A stretch of DNA of 64,000 bases from Nesterenkonia sedimenti (GCF_012641515.1 NZ_JABAHY010000002.1:232840-296839), one strand, 5' to 3'. Numbered from the stretch's first letter, positions 44,788 to 52,746 are shown. The notes: generated by a model not told the origin, from the letters alone. Numbers and translations: made by a program.

Positions 44788-44817
44788 TTTACCCGAGCTT
44801 GTGACCAGGATCATACT
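44788..44817 (+). promoter_or_regulatory. P450 operon promoter with CRP-like site
   Basis: A -35-like TTTACC (44788-44793) and -10 CATACT (44812-44817) are 18 bp apart, and the -10 lies 6 nt before the ATG, so the mRNA is probably leaderless. A CRP-like GTGA-CCAGGA-TCAT (44801-44814) overlaps the -10, consistent with repression. Confidence 0.55.
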
Positions 44818-44823
44818 GAGGGT

Positions 44824-46056
44824 ATGAATGCTGAAACCCTCGAAGCGGAACCCACAGTAGAGGCACCAGTAGCTGACGACGGCGTCATCTCAGACCTCTA
44901 CAACGACCCTTTCCCCATCTACCGCCGGCTGCGTGAAACGGCCCCGGTGCACTGGGTCCCGGCCATCGGCCGCTATCTGGTGGTCGGGTTCAGCGCCATC
45001 CACACCATCGACCACGACCCGGAAACCTTCACCGCCAATGAGGAAGGCTCCCTGATGATCCGTGCCATGGGACATTCCATGCTGCGCAAGGATGACCCCG
45101 AGCACGCCGAGGAACGCAAAGCCCTCGGTAGCGTCCTGAAGCCTAAGGCCATAAAAACTGTGTGGAACGAAGTCTTCCAGTGCAATTACGAGCGTTACCT
45201 CAAGGACTTCATCGCGGAGGCCGAGCCAGACACTGTTGATGGGCAGAAGGTTCTGCGCGCCGATTTCCACACTGGCTTCGCCGAACCCTATGCCGCAGAG
45301 AACCTCCGGGAGATCATCGGATTCAAAAACGCCACCTGGCAGGACATCCGCCGATGGAGTCAGGACATGATCAACGCCACCGGAAACTACGCCGATGACC
45401 CCGAAATCTGGGACCTCGGCAAGAAGGCTTTCGATGAGGTCGACGACGCCATCGACGAGGTCATCCCGAGCCTGGACGAAAACACCCTGCTGGCCCATAT
45501 GATCAGCGCCGGGATGCCCATCCACTCCGTGCGAGCCAATATCAAGATGACTATCGGAGGTGGGTTCAACGAACCCCGCGATGCCATGGGCACCACACTT
45601 TGGGCGCTGCTGGAGCGACCGGACCAACTAGCCCAGGTCCGCCAGACCGGCGCCAAAGGCTGGGAGCGAGCCTTCGACGAATCCGTGCGCTGGGTGGCAC
45701 CGATCGGCATGTACTCTCGCCAGACCACCAAGGAGACCGTGCTTGAGGGGATCCGCCTGCCCGCTGGGGCAAAACTCGGGGTCAACGTCGGAGCTGCCAA
45801 CCGAGACCCCGCCCAGTTCGAGAATCCCGAGGAATTCGATATCAACCGGGAGCAGAAGCCTCATCTGGGCTTCGGGGCAGGCACCCACTACTGCGCCGGA
45901 GCCTGGGTGGCCCGAGCTCAGGTTGCCAGAGTCGGGCTGCCCCAGATCGATGCCCAGCTGCCAGGATTGGCACGGGACCCCGAACGCGAGCCCCGCGCTG
46001 GTGGATGGGTCTTCCGCGGCATGCTCAGCGTGCCGGTCACCTGGCAGTGCAACTGA
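44824..46056 (+). CDS. Cytochrome P450, CYP255/GcoA-like aromatic O-demethylase candidate
   Basis: A 410-residue soluble P450. The heme loop is FGAGTHYCAGAW with Cys357, the ExxR is E286-R289 (FDESVRW), and the C-terminal FRGMLSVPVTW resembles the FRG...VTW ending of GcoA-type enzymes. The I helix reads TIGGGFNEPRDAMG (about 243-256). The usual acid-Thr pair is replaced by Glu250-Pro251, as in CYP255 aromatic O-demethylases. It would take electrons from the ferredoxin and reductase encoded next. Likely substrates are methoxy- or alkyl-substituted aromatics; this is inference from the helix signature and the hpa genes nearby. Confidence 0.88.
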   Translation: MNAETLEAEPTVEAPVADDGVISDLYNDPFPIYRRLRETAPVHWVPAIGRYLVVGFSAIHTIDHDPETFTANEEGSLMIRAMGHSMLRKDDPEHAEERKALGSVLKPKAIKTVWNEVFQCNYERYLKDFIAEAEPDTVDGQKVLRADFHTGFAEPYAAENLREIIGFKNATWQDIRRWSQDMINATGNYADDPEIWDLGKKAFDEVDDAIDEVIPSLDENTLLAHMISAGMPIHSVRANIKMTIGGGFNEPRDAMGTTLWALLERPDQLAQVRQTGAKGWERAFDESVRWVAPIGMYSRQTTKETVLEGIRLPAGAKLGVNVGAANRDPAQFENPEEFDINREQKPHLGFGAGTHYCAGAWVARAQVARVGLPQIDAQLPGLARDPEREPRAGGWVFRGMLSVPVTWQCN

Positions 46057-46087
46057 TCCCTACTTTTCGCAGAACCAAGGAGAACCG

Positions 46088-46414
46088 ATGCCTCGCATCA
46101 CCTACCACCAGCCCCAGGGCTCCCAGCAGACCATCGAACTCGATGAACCGGCCCCCCTCATGCAGACCGCCCTGCGCAATGGCGTCCCCGGCATCGTGGG
46201 CGAATGCGGCGGCCAGGCCATGTGTGCCACCTGTCATGTCTACGTCCGCGAGGACTACCTAGACCAGTTGCCGGAGAAGTCCGAGGATGAGGAGGAGATG
46301 CTCGAAGAGGTTGCCTCGCCGTTCGATGAGCGCCGCTCCCGCCTGGGCTGTCAGATCACCATCGGAGAGGACCTCGAGGAGATCGAGGTCGATGTGCCCG
46401 AAAGCCAGGTCTGA
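46088..46414 (+). CDS. [2Fe-2S] ferredoxin, adrenodoxin/putidaredoxin type
   Basis: A 108-residue ferredoxin. Cluster ligands follow the C-x5-C-x2-C pattern in GECGGQAMCATCHVYV (Cys40, 46, 49) and a fourth Cys near residue 86 (SRLGCQI). The acidic helix SEDEEEMLEEV is the usual docking surface for reductase and P450. The start follows AAGGAGAA. It sits 31 bp after the P450 gene and 3 bp before the reductase gene, so the three form a class I P450 system. Confidence 0.93.
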   Translation: MPRITYHQPQGSQQTIELDEPAPLMQTALRNGVPGIVGECGGQAMCATCHVYVREDYLDQLPEKSEDEEEMLEEVASPFDERRSRLGCQITIGEDLEEIEVDVPESQV

Positions 46415-46417
46415 GCG

Positions 46418-47674
46418 ATGACCCAACCCCTGCAGCCACATGAGCATGTGGTGATCATCGGCACCGGCCAGGCCGGGGTGCAGATGGTCGACTCCCTGCG
46501 GCAGAATGGCTTCACCGGCCCGATCACCGTAGTCGGTGATGAACCCCATACGCCCTACCAGAGGCCCCCACTGTCCAAGGAGCTGGCCGGCAGTTCGAGC
46601 ATCGTCCCCCTGCCCCTGCGCCCGGAGGGTTTCTTCGACCAGGCCGAGACCCAAGCCCTGCTTGGTGTGGAGGTCACCGACCTCGACCCGCAGGCCAAAG
46701 AGCTGAAACTCTCCGACGGCGGCAGGCTGAGCTATAACCGCCTGGTCTTGGCCACCGGCGCCCGGAACCGAGACCTGCCCATCGAGGGTGCGGACCTTCA
46801 AGGGGTCCATGGGCTCAGAACCCTCGACGACGCCGAGAACCTGCACACTGCCCTGAGTGAAGCCTGGCGGGTGGTCATCGTTGGTGCCGGATTCATCGGT
46901 CTCGAAGTCGCCGCTTGCGCGAATAAGCTCGGCAAAGAGGTCACCGTTCTGGAATTCGCCGACCGGCCCATGGCACGGGCACTGACCTCCAGCGCCAGCC
47001 ATTATGTGGCCGCAGCTCATACCGAAACCGGCATCAACCTCAAACTGGGGGAGGGGATCGCCAGCCTTCAGGGGCAGCACGGCAAGGTCACCACCGCGGT
47101 GGGAAGCTCCGGAGAACAGTATCCAGCGGATCTGGTGCTCATCGGCGTCGGCGTCGTTCCCAATACTGAGCTGGCAGAGAATGCCGGCCTGAAGATCTCC
47201 AATGGCATCGCCGTCGATACCCAGCTGTGCACCTCAGATCCCCATATTTACGCTGTCGGGGACTGCACGACCTTCCCCAATCACTTCACCGGTGGACCCA
47301 CGCGTCTGGAGTCCGTGCAGAACGCCACTGATCAGGCACGTTACCTCGGTGCCTTGCTGGTCCAAGGAAACGACGACGACGCCGGCTACCGGGAACTGCC
47401 GTGGTTCTGGTCCAACCAGGGGGGTGTGCGCATTCAGATCGCCGGTATCTCAGCCCCCGGTGATGAGGCTGTACTGCGCGGTGACCCCGAGACAGGCAAG
47501 TTCTCCGTCCTGTGCTTCCGCGATGGGGCACTGGCTGCTGTGGAGTCGATCAATGCGCCCAAGGACCATATGGCCGCTCGCAAACTCCTGGTCGGCGATA
47601 CCTCATCGCTGAGCCGAGAAGAGCTCAGCGACCCAGAGACCGACCTCCGCAAACTCGCGAAATCCATAAGATAA
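46418..47674 (+). CDS. Ferredoxin reductase (putidaredoxin-reductase type)
   Basis: A 418-residue NAD(P)H flavoprotein. FAD motif VVIIGTGQAGVQMVDSLR (about residues 11-28), YQRPPLSKELAG near 48, NAD motif VVIVGAGFIGLEVAACANK (about 149) and the second FAD motif IYAVGDCTTFPN (about 277). It reduces the ferredoxin for the P450. The start is 3 bp after the ferredoxin stop. Full length, with a C-terminal domain ending in DLRKLAKSIR. Confidence 0.92.
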   Translation: MTQPLQPHEHVVIIGTGQAGVQMVDSLRQNGFTGPITVVGDEPHTPYQRPPLSKELAGSSSIVPLPLRPEGFFDQAETQALLGVEVTDLDPQAKELKLSDGGRLSYNRLVLATGARNRDLPIEGADLQGVHGLRTLDDAENLHTALSEAWRVVIVGAGFIGLEVAACANKLGKEVTVLEFADRPMARALTSSASHYVAAAHTETGINLKLGEGIASLQGQHGKVTTAVGSSGEQYPADLVLIGVGVVPNTELAENAGLKISNGIAVDTQLCTSDPHIYAVGDCTTFPNHFTGGPTRLESVQNATDQARYLGALLVQGNDDDAGYRELPWFWSNQGGVRIQIAGISAPGDEAVLRGDPETGKFSVLCFRDGALAAVESINAPKDHMAARKLLVGDTSSLSREELSDPETDLRKLAKSIR

Positions 47675-47678
47675 GACA

Positions 47679-48578
47679 GTGTCCTTCACCCTTCGGCAGC
47701 TGGAACTATTCACTGCTCTGACCGAGTTCAACACACTCAGTGCCGCAGCCGCCCATCTGCATATCTCGGAATCGGCGCTCTCCCACGCGCTGACGGAACT
47801 GGAGAAAACCGCCGGAGAGCCGCTGCTGGTCCGCCGGAAAGCCCGCGGCTATGTACTCACCCCGGCCGGAGAGTACTTTGCTGAGCGCGCGCAGGAGCTG
47901 TTGAAGAACGCCGCTGAGCTGGGTGATGCGCTCTCCAACCGTAAGGGTGAGCTCCGTGGTCCAGTGGCCTTGGGGTGTTTCACCGGTCTGGGGCCCACTG
48001 TGCTGCCGCCGCTATTCGAACACTTCAGCCGACACCACCCCGAGGTGCAGCTGCAGGTGTCCCTGGGTACTCAGGACGAAATTGTCACCCAACTGCATCA
48101 GCGCAATATCGATGCCGCCTTCCTCTATGACATTGACCTCCCGCCCGGGCTACGGCAGGAACCTCTCTACGAGACTGAGGTGGTGGCGGTGCTGCCGGAG
48201 GGTCATCGGCTGGCTGAGCGCCAGGCAGTGGCCTTGGAAGACCTCGTCGCTGAACCCCTGATCATGCTGGATTCAATCCCCAGTACCCCGCATACCCACC
48301 GCATTTTCCGGGAGCTGGGGTTGACTCCCAGTGTGCTGGCCGCGCTGCCTTCGATTGAGATGGTCCGGGGTCTGGTCGCCCGCGGGTTGGGTTACAGCCT
48401 CCTGATGGCCAGGCCCTACAGCACAGTCACAACAGAGGACGGGCGAAAAGTACTCGCCCGTCCTCTGAAACCCCGTTCAGGGGTGACCAACACTGTTGCG
48501 GCCTGGCCGCAGGAATATGCCCTCACCGCCCGCGCACGCGCGGTGATCGACCACGGAATAGCCGAATTCGGGGCCTGA
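47679..48578 (+). CDS. LysR family transcriptional regulator
   Basis: A 299-residue regulator with an N-terminal winged helix (LRQLELFTALTEFNTLSAAA, then SESALSHALTELEKTAG) and a substrate-binding fold from about residue 90. It starts with GTG 4 bp after the reductase stop, so it is the last gene of the P450 operon and probably senses its aromatic substrate. An intragenic 14-bp stem near its end is listed separately. It converges with the aldehyde dehydrogenase gene (1-bp gap). Confidence 0.9.
   Translation: MSFTLRQLELFTALTEFNTLSAAAAHLHISESALSHALTELEKTAGEPLLVRRKARGYVLTPAGEYFAERAQELLKNAAELGDALSNRKGELRGPVALGCFTGLGPTVLPPLFEHFSRHHPEVQLQVSLGTQDEIVTQLHQRNIDAAFLYDIDLPPGLRQEPLYETEVVAVLPEGHRLAERQAVALEDLVAEPLIMLDSIPSTPHTHRIFRELGLTPSVLAALPSIEMVRGLVARGLGYSLLMARPYSTVTTEDGRKVLARPLKPRSGVTNTVAAWPQEYALTARARAVIDHGIAEFGA
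48433..48467. other. 14-bp inverted repeat inside the LysR coding region
   Basis: CAGAGGACGGGCGA (48433-48446) and its exact complement (48454-48467) flank a 7-base loop 110 bp before the stop. The encoded residues are normal for the family, so it may be chance, or a built-in terminator or mRNA 3' stem. Confidence 0.5.
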
Positions 48579-48579
48579 A

Positions 48580-49989
48580 TCAGCGGCTGATCACATGCGG
48601 CTGGCTGACCTCTTTGAGGCCGTGAGTGCCGAACTCCACGCCGAAGCCAGACTCCCTGGCTCCGCCAAAGGGAACCCGCGGGTCGATAGCCCCGTGCTTA
48701 TTGATCCAGGTGCTGCCGGCTACCAGGCGGGAGGCAACCTCCTCAGCCCGTTCCGGATTGGAGGACCACACCGATGAACCCAGACCCACATTGAGCGTAT
48801 TGGACCACTCGATGGCCTGCTCGAGGTCTGTGTACTTCACAATCGGCAGGGCCGGACCGAACTGTTCTTCAACAACCAGGGGGTTCTCCGGGTCGATATC
48901 CGCCACCAGAGTGGTGGGGTAGAAGTAGCCGGTGGCGCCCTCCTCGGGGTCCCCGCCGATCAGCACTCGGGCCCCGGAATCCTTAGCGGCCTTGACCAGT
49001 CGGTCCACAATCTCCCACTGAGACTTATTCTGCAGCGGGCCCAGAACATTCTGCTCTTCCAGACCAACACCCATGGGCATGTTCTTGGCCACCTCGACGA
49101 GAGACTCGCAGACCTCCTCGTAGAGGGATTCCGGAACATAGAGCCGCTTCAGCGCCGCACAGGTTTGACCGGTGTTGATGAAAGCTCCCCAGAAGAGGTC
49201 CTCTGCCAGGGCCTTGGGGTCGGCGTCGTCGAGCACGATTCCGGCGTCATTGCCGCCGAGCTCCATGGTCATCCGCTTCACGGTATCGGCGGCATTTTTG
49301 ATGATGTGCTTACCGGTGGCGGTGGAGCCGGTGAACATGATCTTGGCGATATCGGAGTGCTTGGTCAGCTTCTCACCCAGGTCACCGCGGCCAGGTACAG
49401 CGATCAGCACATCTGCCGGCAGCGCGGAGTTGAGCACATCCACCAGTGCCAGAACGCTCAGTGGGGTGTAGCCGCTGGGTTTGATCACCACAGTGTTGCC
49501 CTGGCGGAGGGAAGGGGCGATCTGCCAGATGGAGATCATCATTGGCCAGTTCCACGGGCCGATGGCGCCGACGACGCCGAGGGGGCGCCAGTGCAGAACA
49601 GCCTTGCCCGAGTCGTCATCGACCAAGGTTTCCGGCTCGAGGCTGAACTCGGCGGTAGCCCGCAGCCAGGAGACGCAGGCCCCGACCTCGAACCGAGCAT
49701 TGGGGCCGTTGAGCGGTTTTCCCTGCTCCCGGGAGAGCAGATGAGCTAGCTGCTCAGCATTGGTCTCGATGGCATCGGCAGCTGCATGCAGGGCCTTGCT
49801 GCGGTCCTGATCGCTGCGCGCAGCCCAACCCGGCTGGGCCGCCTTGGCGCGGGCAACGGCGTCCTCAAGCTCCTCAGCAGTGGCCTCCGGTGCCCGGCCG
49901 ACCAATTCGCCGGTGGCAGGATCGAAGATCTCTCGTCCGCCCTGGGCAGGCTGTATGCGATCCAGCAGCTCCTGGGTATCTACGGTCAT
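48580..49989 (-). CDS. NAD(P)-dependent aldehyde dehydrogenase
   Basis: A 469-residue ALDH. The general base is in TMELGGNDAGIV (Glu about 241), the nucleophile Cys is in INTGQTCAALKRLY (Cys about 275) and the cofactor turn is FTGSTATGKHI. It could oxidise phenylacetaldehyde or hydroxyphenylacetaldehyde to the acid, feeding the pathway next to it, but family resemblance alone does not give the substrate. It is transcribed toward the LysR gene, and its promoter region holds a palindrome (50018-50027). Confidence 0.88.
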   Translation of the reverse strand: MTVDTQELLDRIQPAQGGREIFDPATGELVGRAPEATAEELEDAVARAKAAQPGWAARSDQDRSKALHAAADAIETNAEQLAHLLSREQGKPLNGPNARFEVGACVSWLRATAEFSLEPETLVDDDSGKAVLHWRPLGVVGAIGPWNWPMMISIWQIAPSLRQGNTVVIKPSGYTPLSVLALVDVLNSALPADVLIAVPGRGDLGEKLTKHSDIAKIMFTGSTATGKHIIKNAADTVKRMTMELGGNDAGIVLDDADPKALAEDLFWGAFINTGQTCAALKRLYVPESLYEEVCESLVEVAKNMPMGVGLEEQNVLGPLQNKSQWEIVDRLVKAAKDSGARVLIGGDPEEGATGYFYPTTLVADIDPENPLVVEEQFGPALPIVKYTDLEQAIEWSNTLNVGLGSSVWSSNPERAEEVASRLVAGSTWINKHGAIDPRVPFGGARESGFGVEFGTHGLKEVSQPHVISR

Positions 49990-50015
49990 AATCCGGCTCC
50001 TCCTTCAAGAGCAGT

Positions 50016-50029
50016 GTGATGTACATCTC
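50016..50029. promoter_or_regulatory. CRP-like half-conserved palindrome upstream of the aldehyde dehydrogenase
   Basis: GTGA-TGTACA-TCTC, containing the perfect palindrome GATGTACATC (50018-50027), lies about 30 bp before the ATG at 49989. It is the least well matched member of the set. Confidence 0.35.
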
Positions 50030-50065
50030 TAGAATGCGTCATCACTGGTGAAGAAGTATTGAGCG

Positions 50066-50704
50066 CTAGCGCACAGAAATGTGCGGACGGTGCATCAGTG
50101 CCTGGGTTCCCTTCTCCGTGGCCCAGGGAGTCAGGGTATGGCGCAGCATCCGCCACTGGCGTTCCGGGGCGGAGAGGGGGGTATGCAGGGCGTATTCGAT
50201 CTGCAGGCCAGTGCAGAGCCCGAGGATCACATCACTGATCTCATCCAGGGGAGCATCGGGGGCGAGCTCGCCGGTCTCAGCTGCTTCGCTGAGCAGATTG
50301 TAGAAGTCGTCATGCCACTGCCTGACAATCTCCGACTGGATCTGACCCATATCCGGCCGAGAGGGGACCCTGCCCCAGAAGCTGACCACCACGAAGGCCT
50401 CCTTCTGGGTGACCTCCTCGACCGGAATGATCTCGGAGAGCATCTCGGTCAGAGCCTCCAAGCCCTGGCGGCCCTCGGTGCGGGCGGCTACCCGGCGGTT
50501 GGTGTCCTCGAAGATCTGGCGCAGCGCCTCATGGAGGACCTCGTCGAAGCCCTTGAAGTAATGCCATAACGCACCGGTGGCCACGCCCAGTTCAGCAGCC
50601 AGGGCCCGGGTGGTGGCAGCCTCCATGCCGTCCCGGGCTGCGAGGTTCAGATAGGTGCTGACAATCTCCTGGCGGCGTGCTTCCCGGTTGACTCGTTTCG
50701 GCAT
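50066..50704 (-). CDS. TetR family transcriptional regulator
   Basis: A 212-residue TetR protein. Its HTH spans about residues 12-58 (RRQEIVSTYLNLAARDGMEA, then AAELGVATGALWHYFKGFDE) and the C-terminal ligand domain is helical. It is last in a short operon with a small membrane protein, its start overlapping that gene by 58 bp. The divergent hpa operon begins about 580 bp away. It likely binds the TTGAGC-N4-GCTCAA palindrome upstream of this operon. Confidence 0.9.
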   Translation of the reverse strand: MPKRVNREARRQEIVSTYLNLAARDGMEAATTRALAAELGVATGALWHYFKGFDEVLHEALRQIFEDTNRRVAARTEGRQGLEALTEMLSEIIPVEEVTQKEAFVVVSFWGRVPSRPDMGQIQSEIVRQWHDDFYNLLSEAAETGELAPDAPLDEISDVILGLCTGLQIEYALHTPLSAPERQWRMLRHTLTPWATEKGTQALMHRPHISVR

Positions 50705-50952
50705 GACTTAGATTCTTTCGTACTCAGCGCCAGGCCCGCCAGACAGAGGACCACCTCAACAAGGTTCATCGCCCCCACCGTGGTCCAGGCTTTGACCGAA
50801 CCATTGCGCCAGAGGTGGCCGGCACAGGGCAGACAGGCCACTGCTGCGGCAGCCATCACCAGACCCAGCACAAGGCCACCGTGGATGAGCATCACCAGGT
50901 GCAGCAGTCCCGAGATGCCACCGAGGGCAGCCGCCGTCCTGCGCAGGTACAC
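50647..50952 (-). CDS. Small membrane protein, unknown
   Basis: A 101-residue protein with three hydrophobic segments (about residues 8-28, 30-47 and 57-77; for example HLVMLIHGGLVLGLVMAAAA) and a polar C-terminus. It starts with GTG 3 bp after the stop of the aminotransferase remnant, and its 3' end overlaps tetR by 58 bp in another frame. I do not recognise a family. The long overlap makes the last 20 residues doubtful. Confidence 0.55.
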   Translation of the reverse strand: MYLRRTAAALGGISGLLHLVMLIHGGLVLGLVMAAAAVACLPCAGHLWRNGSVKAWTTVGAMNLVEVVLCLAGLALSTKESKSCRNESTGKHAARRLSAPI

Positions 50953-50955
50953 CGG

Positions 50956-51102
50956 TTATCCCAGCAGTTCCTCAGTGGCGGAGGTGATGGCCCCCAGCAG
51001 TGTGGGCAGATGCTCTTCGCGCAGGGCCAGCGGCGGGCGGATCTTCAATACAGAACCACTGGGGCCGATCTTGCTGAGCAGCACACCCCTGGTCTTGTGC
51101 AT
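50956..51102 (-). pseudogene. C-terminal remnant of a class III aminotransferase, possibly still translated
   Basis: A 48-codon frame, starting with ATG at 51102 behind a strong GGAGG, reads MHKTRGVLLSKIGPSGSVLK followed by IRPPLALREEHL. This is the terminal block of class III (PLP) aminotransferases, which normally lies after about 380 residues. All upstream domains are missing. It now heads the membrane-protein/tetR operon, so the start and ribosome site may be kept for coupling. Confidence 0.7.
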
Positions 51103-51130
51103 GAGTCCTCCTGCGAGCAACACCCGAATA

Positions 51131-51146
51131 TTGAGCAAACGCTCAA
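51131..51146. promoter_or_regulatory. TetR-type operator TTGAGC-N4-GCTCAA
   Basis: A perfect 6-bp-arm palindrome (spacer AAAC) lies between the tetR operon and the divergent hpa operon. A further half site (TTGAGC at 50059-50064) lies just past tetR, upstream of the aldehyde dehydrogenase. Confidence 0.6.
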
Positions 51147-51241
51147 AAAGGGTTAGCTTGAGTGTGGCACGCATCACGATTGAAGTAAAGGGGTCGCGTG
51201 TTCGGTGTCACAAAAACCCTTGTCCAGGGGTGCAGGATGAT

Positions 51242-51262
51242 ATACGATCCAAAATACGATCC
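51242..51262. repeat. Tandem 12-bp-spaced direct repeat ATACGATCC upstream of hpaG
   Basis: ATACGATCC occurs at 51242-51250 and 51254-51262, separated by AAA, 23 bp before the GTG of the hpa operon. The one-turn spacing suggests an operator, possibly for the GntR protein encoded second in the operon. Confidence 0.5.
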
Positions 51263-51284
51263 TGATCGGACGAGGAGGTCCACG

Positions 51285-52742
51285 GTGACAATAGGCGCCA
51301 ATCCGCTGCAGAACCCCGGCAAGATCATTGCCGTACACATCAGCTACGAATCCCGAGCCGCAGAACGCGGACGCCGACCCAAAGTCCCCTCCTATTTCTT
51401 CAAACCGGCCAGCTCCGTGGCAGCCTCCGGCGATTCCGTGGAGCGTCCCGCCGGCACAGAGCTGCTGGCCTTCGAAGGTGAAATTGCCCTGGTCATCGGG
51501 ACCGAGGCCCGCAATGTTTCCCAGGAGTTGGCATGGGGCCACGTTCAGGCCGTGACCGCTGCCAATGACTGGGGGCTCTATGACCTCCGCGGGGCGGATA
51601 AAGGCTCCAATGTCCGCAATAAAGGCCGTGACGGCTACACCCCGCTGGGTCCGGAGTTGATCGAAGCAGCCGGGGTCGACCCCGAAAGCCTGCGCCTGCG
51701 CACCTGGAAGAACGGCAACCTGGTCCAGGAGGACACCACAGCCGGGATGATCTTCCCCTTCGCCCAGCTGATCGCAGACCTCTCCCAGCACCTGACCCTC
51801 AAACCCGGCGATGTCATCCTCACCGGCACTCCCGCCGGAGCCTCCGTGGCTGCCCCCGGTGACACCATCGAAATTGAGGTCGATGTCCCGGCCAAAGGTC
51901 TCAGCAGCGGTCGGCTCGTCACCACCGTCACCGAAGGCACCGGCGACTTCGACCCCGAACTAGGTGCAACGCCGGTGGTCAACGACCTCCAGCGCGAAGA
52001 AGCATGGGGTTCCCGGGAAGCAGCCGGTCTGCCCGAACAGGGCACAGCGCTCACCCCTGAGCTGAAGGCCAAGCTCATCGAGACCCCGGTGGCCGGAATC
52101 GCCCAGGAACTGCGCAAACGGGGACTCAATAACGTCGCCATCGACGGCGTACGCCCCACCCGGCCGGGCACCAAACTGGTCGGAGTAGCCAAGACCCTGC
52201 GCTTTGTCCCCAACCGTGAGGACCTCTTCAAAACCCACGGCGGCGGTTTCAACGCCCAGAAGCAGGCCTTCGACTCCGTGGCCGAGGACGAGGTCATCGT
52301 GATCGAAGCCCGCGGGGAGACCGGCTCCGGAACACTCGGTGACATCCTCGCCCTTCGCGCCCAGGCCCGTGGGGCAGCCGGTGTGGTCACCGATGGGGGA
52401 GTCCGCGACTACGCCACCGTCGCCGAAATCGATCTCCCGGTCTTCACTGTCGGAGCTCACCCCGCTGTGCTGGGCCGTAAGCACGTGCCCTGGGACACCG
52501 ACCTCACCATTGCCTGCGGTGGGGCAACTGTCCAGCCCGGTGACATCATCGTCGGCGACGACGACGGCGTACTGGTCATCCCGCCGCAGCTGGCCGAGGA
52601 GGTCGTCGAGGCCGCCCAGGGCAAGGAGGCAGAGGACGCTTGGGTTGCCGACCGGGTCAAAGAAGGCGCACCCATTGCCGAGGTCTTCCCGATGAATAAG
52701 GAATGGCGGGCCAAATACGAGGCCGAGCAGGGCGGGGCCTGA
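51285..52742 (+). CDS. hpaG: HpaG-like fusion: fumarylacetoacetate-hydrolase domain + RraA-like domain
   Basis: A 485-residue two-domain protein. Residues about 12-225 form an FAH domain (metal ligands in FEGEIALVIG, then TAANDWGLYDLR, and LTGTPAGASV), as in HpaG 2-hydroxyhepta-2,4-diene-1,7-dioate isomerase / OPET decarboxylase. Residues about 255-470 form an RraA/HMG-aldolase-like domain (GDILALRAQARGAAGVVTDG then GVRD). Enterobacterial HpaG has two FAH domains instead. Start GTG at 51285 has GAGGAGG 7-9 nt upstream; longer frames from 51198 lack this. First gene of the hpa operon. Confidence 0.85.
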   Translation: MTIGANPLQNPGKIIAVHISYESRAAERGRRPKVPSYFFKPASSVAASGDSVERPAGTELLAFEGEIALVIGTEARNVSQELAWGHVQAVTAANDWGLYDLRGADKGSNVRNKGRDGYTPLGPELIEAAGVDPESLRLRTWKNGNLVQEDTTAGMIFPFAQLIADLSQHLTLKPGDVILTGTPAGASVAAPGDTIEIEVDVPAKGLSSGRLVTTVTEGTGDFDPELGATPVVNDLQREEAWGSREAAGLPEQGTALTPELKAKLIETPVAGIAQELRKRGLNNVAIDGVRPTRPGTKLVGVAKTLRFVPNREDLFKTHGGGFNAQKQAFDSVAEDEVIVIEARGETGSGTLGDILALRAQARGAAGVVTDGGVRDYATVAEIDLPVFTVGAHPAVLGRKHVPWDTDLTIACGGATVQPGDIIVGDDDGVLVIPPQLAEEVVEAAQGKEAEDAWVADRVKEGAPIAEVFPMNKEWRAKYEAEQGGA

Positions 52743-52746
52743 GCAC

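Noticed and set aside
50066..50704. Assigning the TetR protein as PaaR
   Set aside because: Its own operon carries a different palindrome (TTGAGC-N4-GCTCAA), and no paa genes are in the window. The PaaR-like sites are more likely read by a regulator encoded elsewhere.
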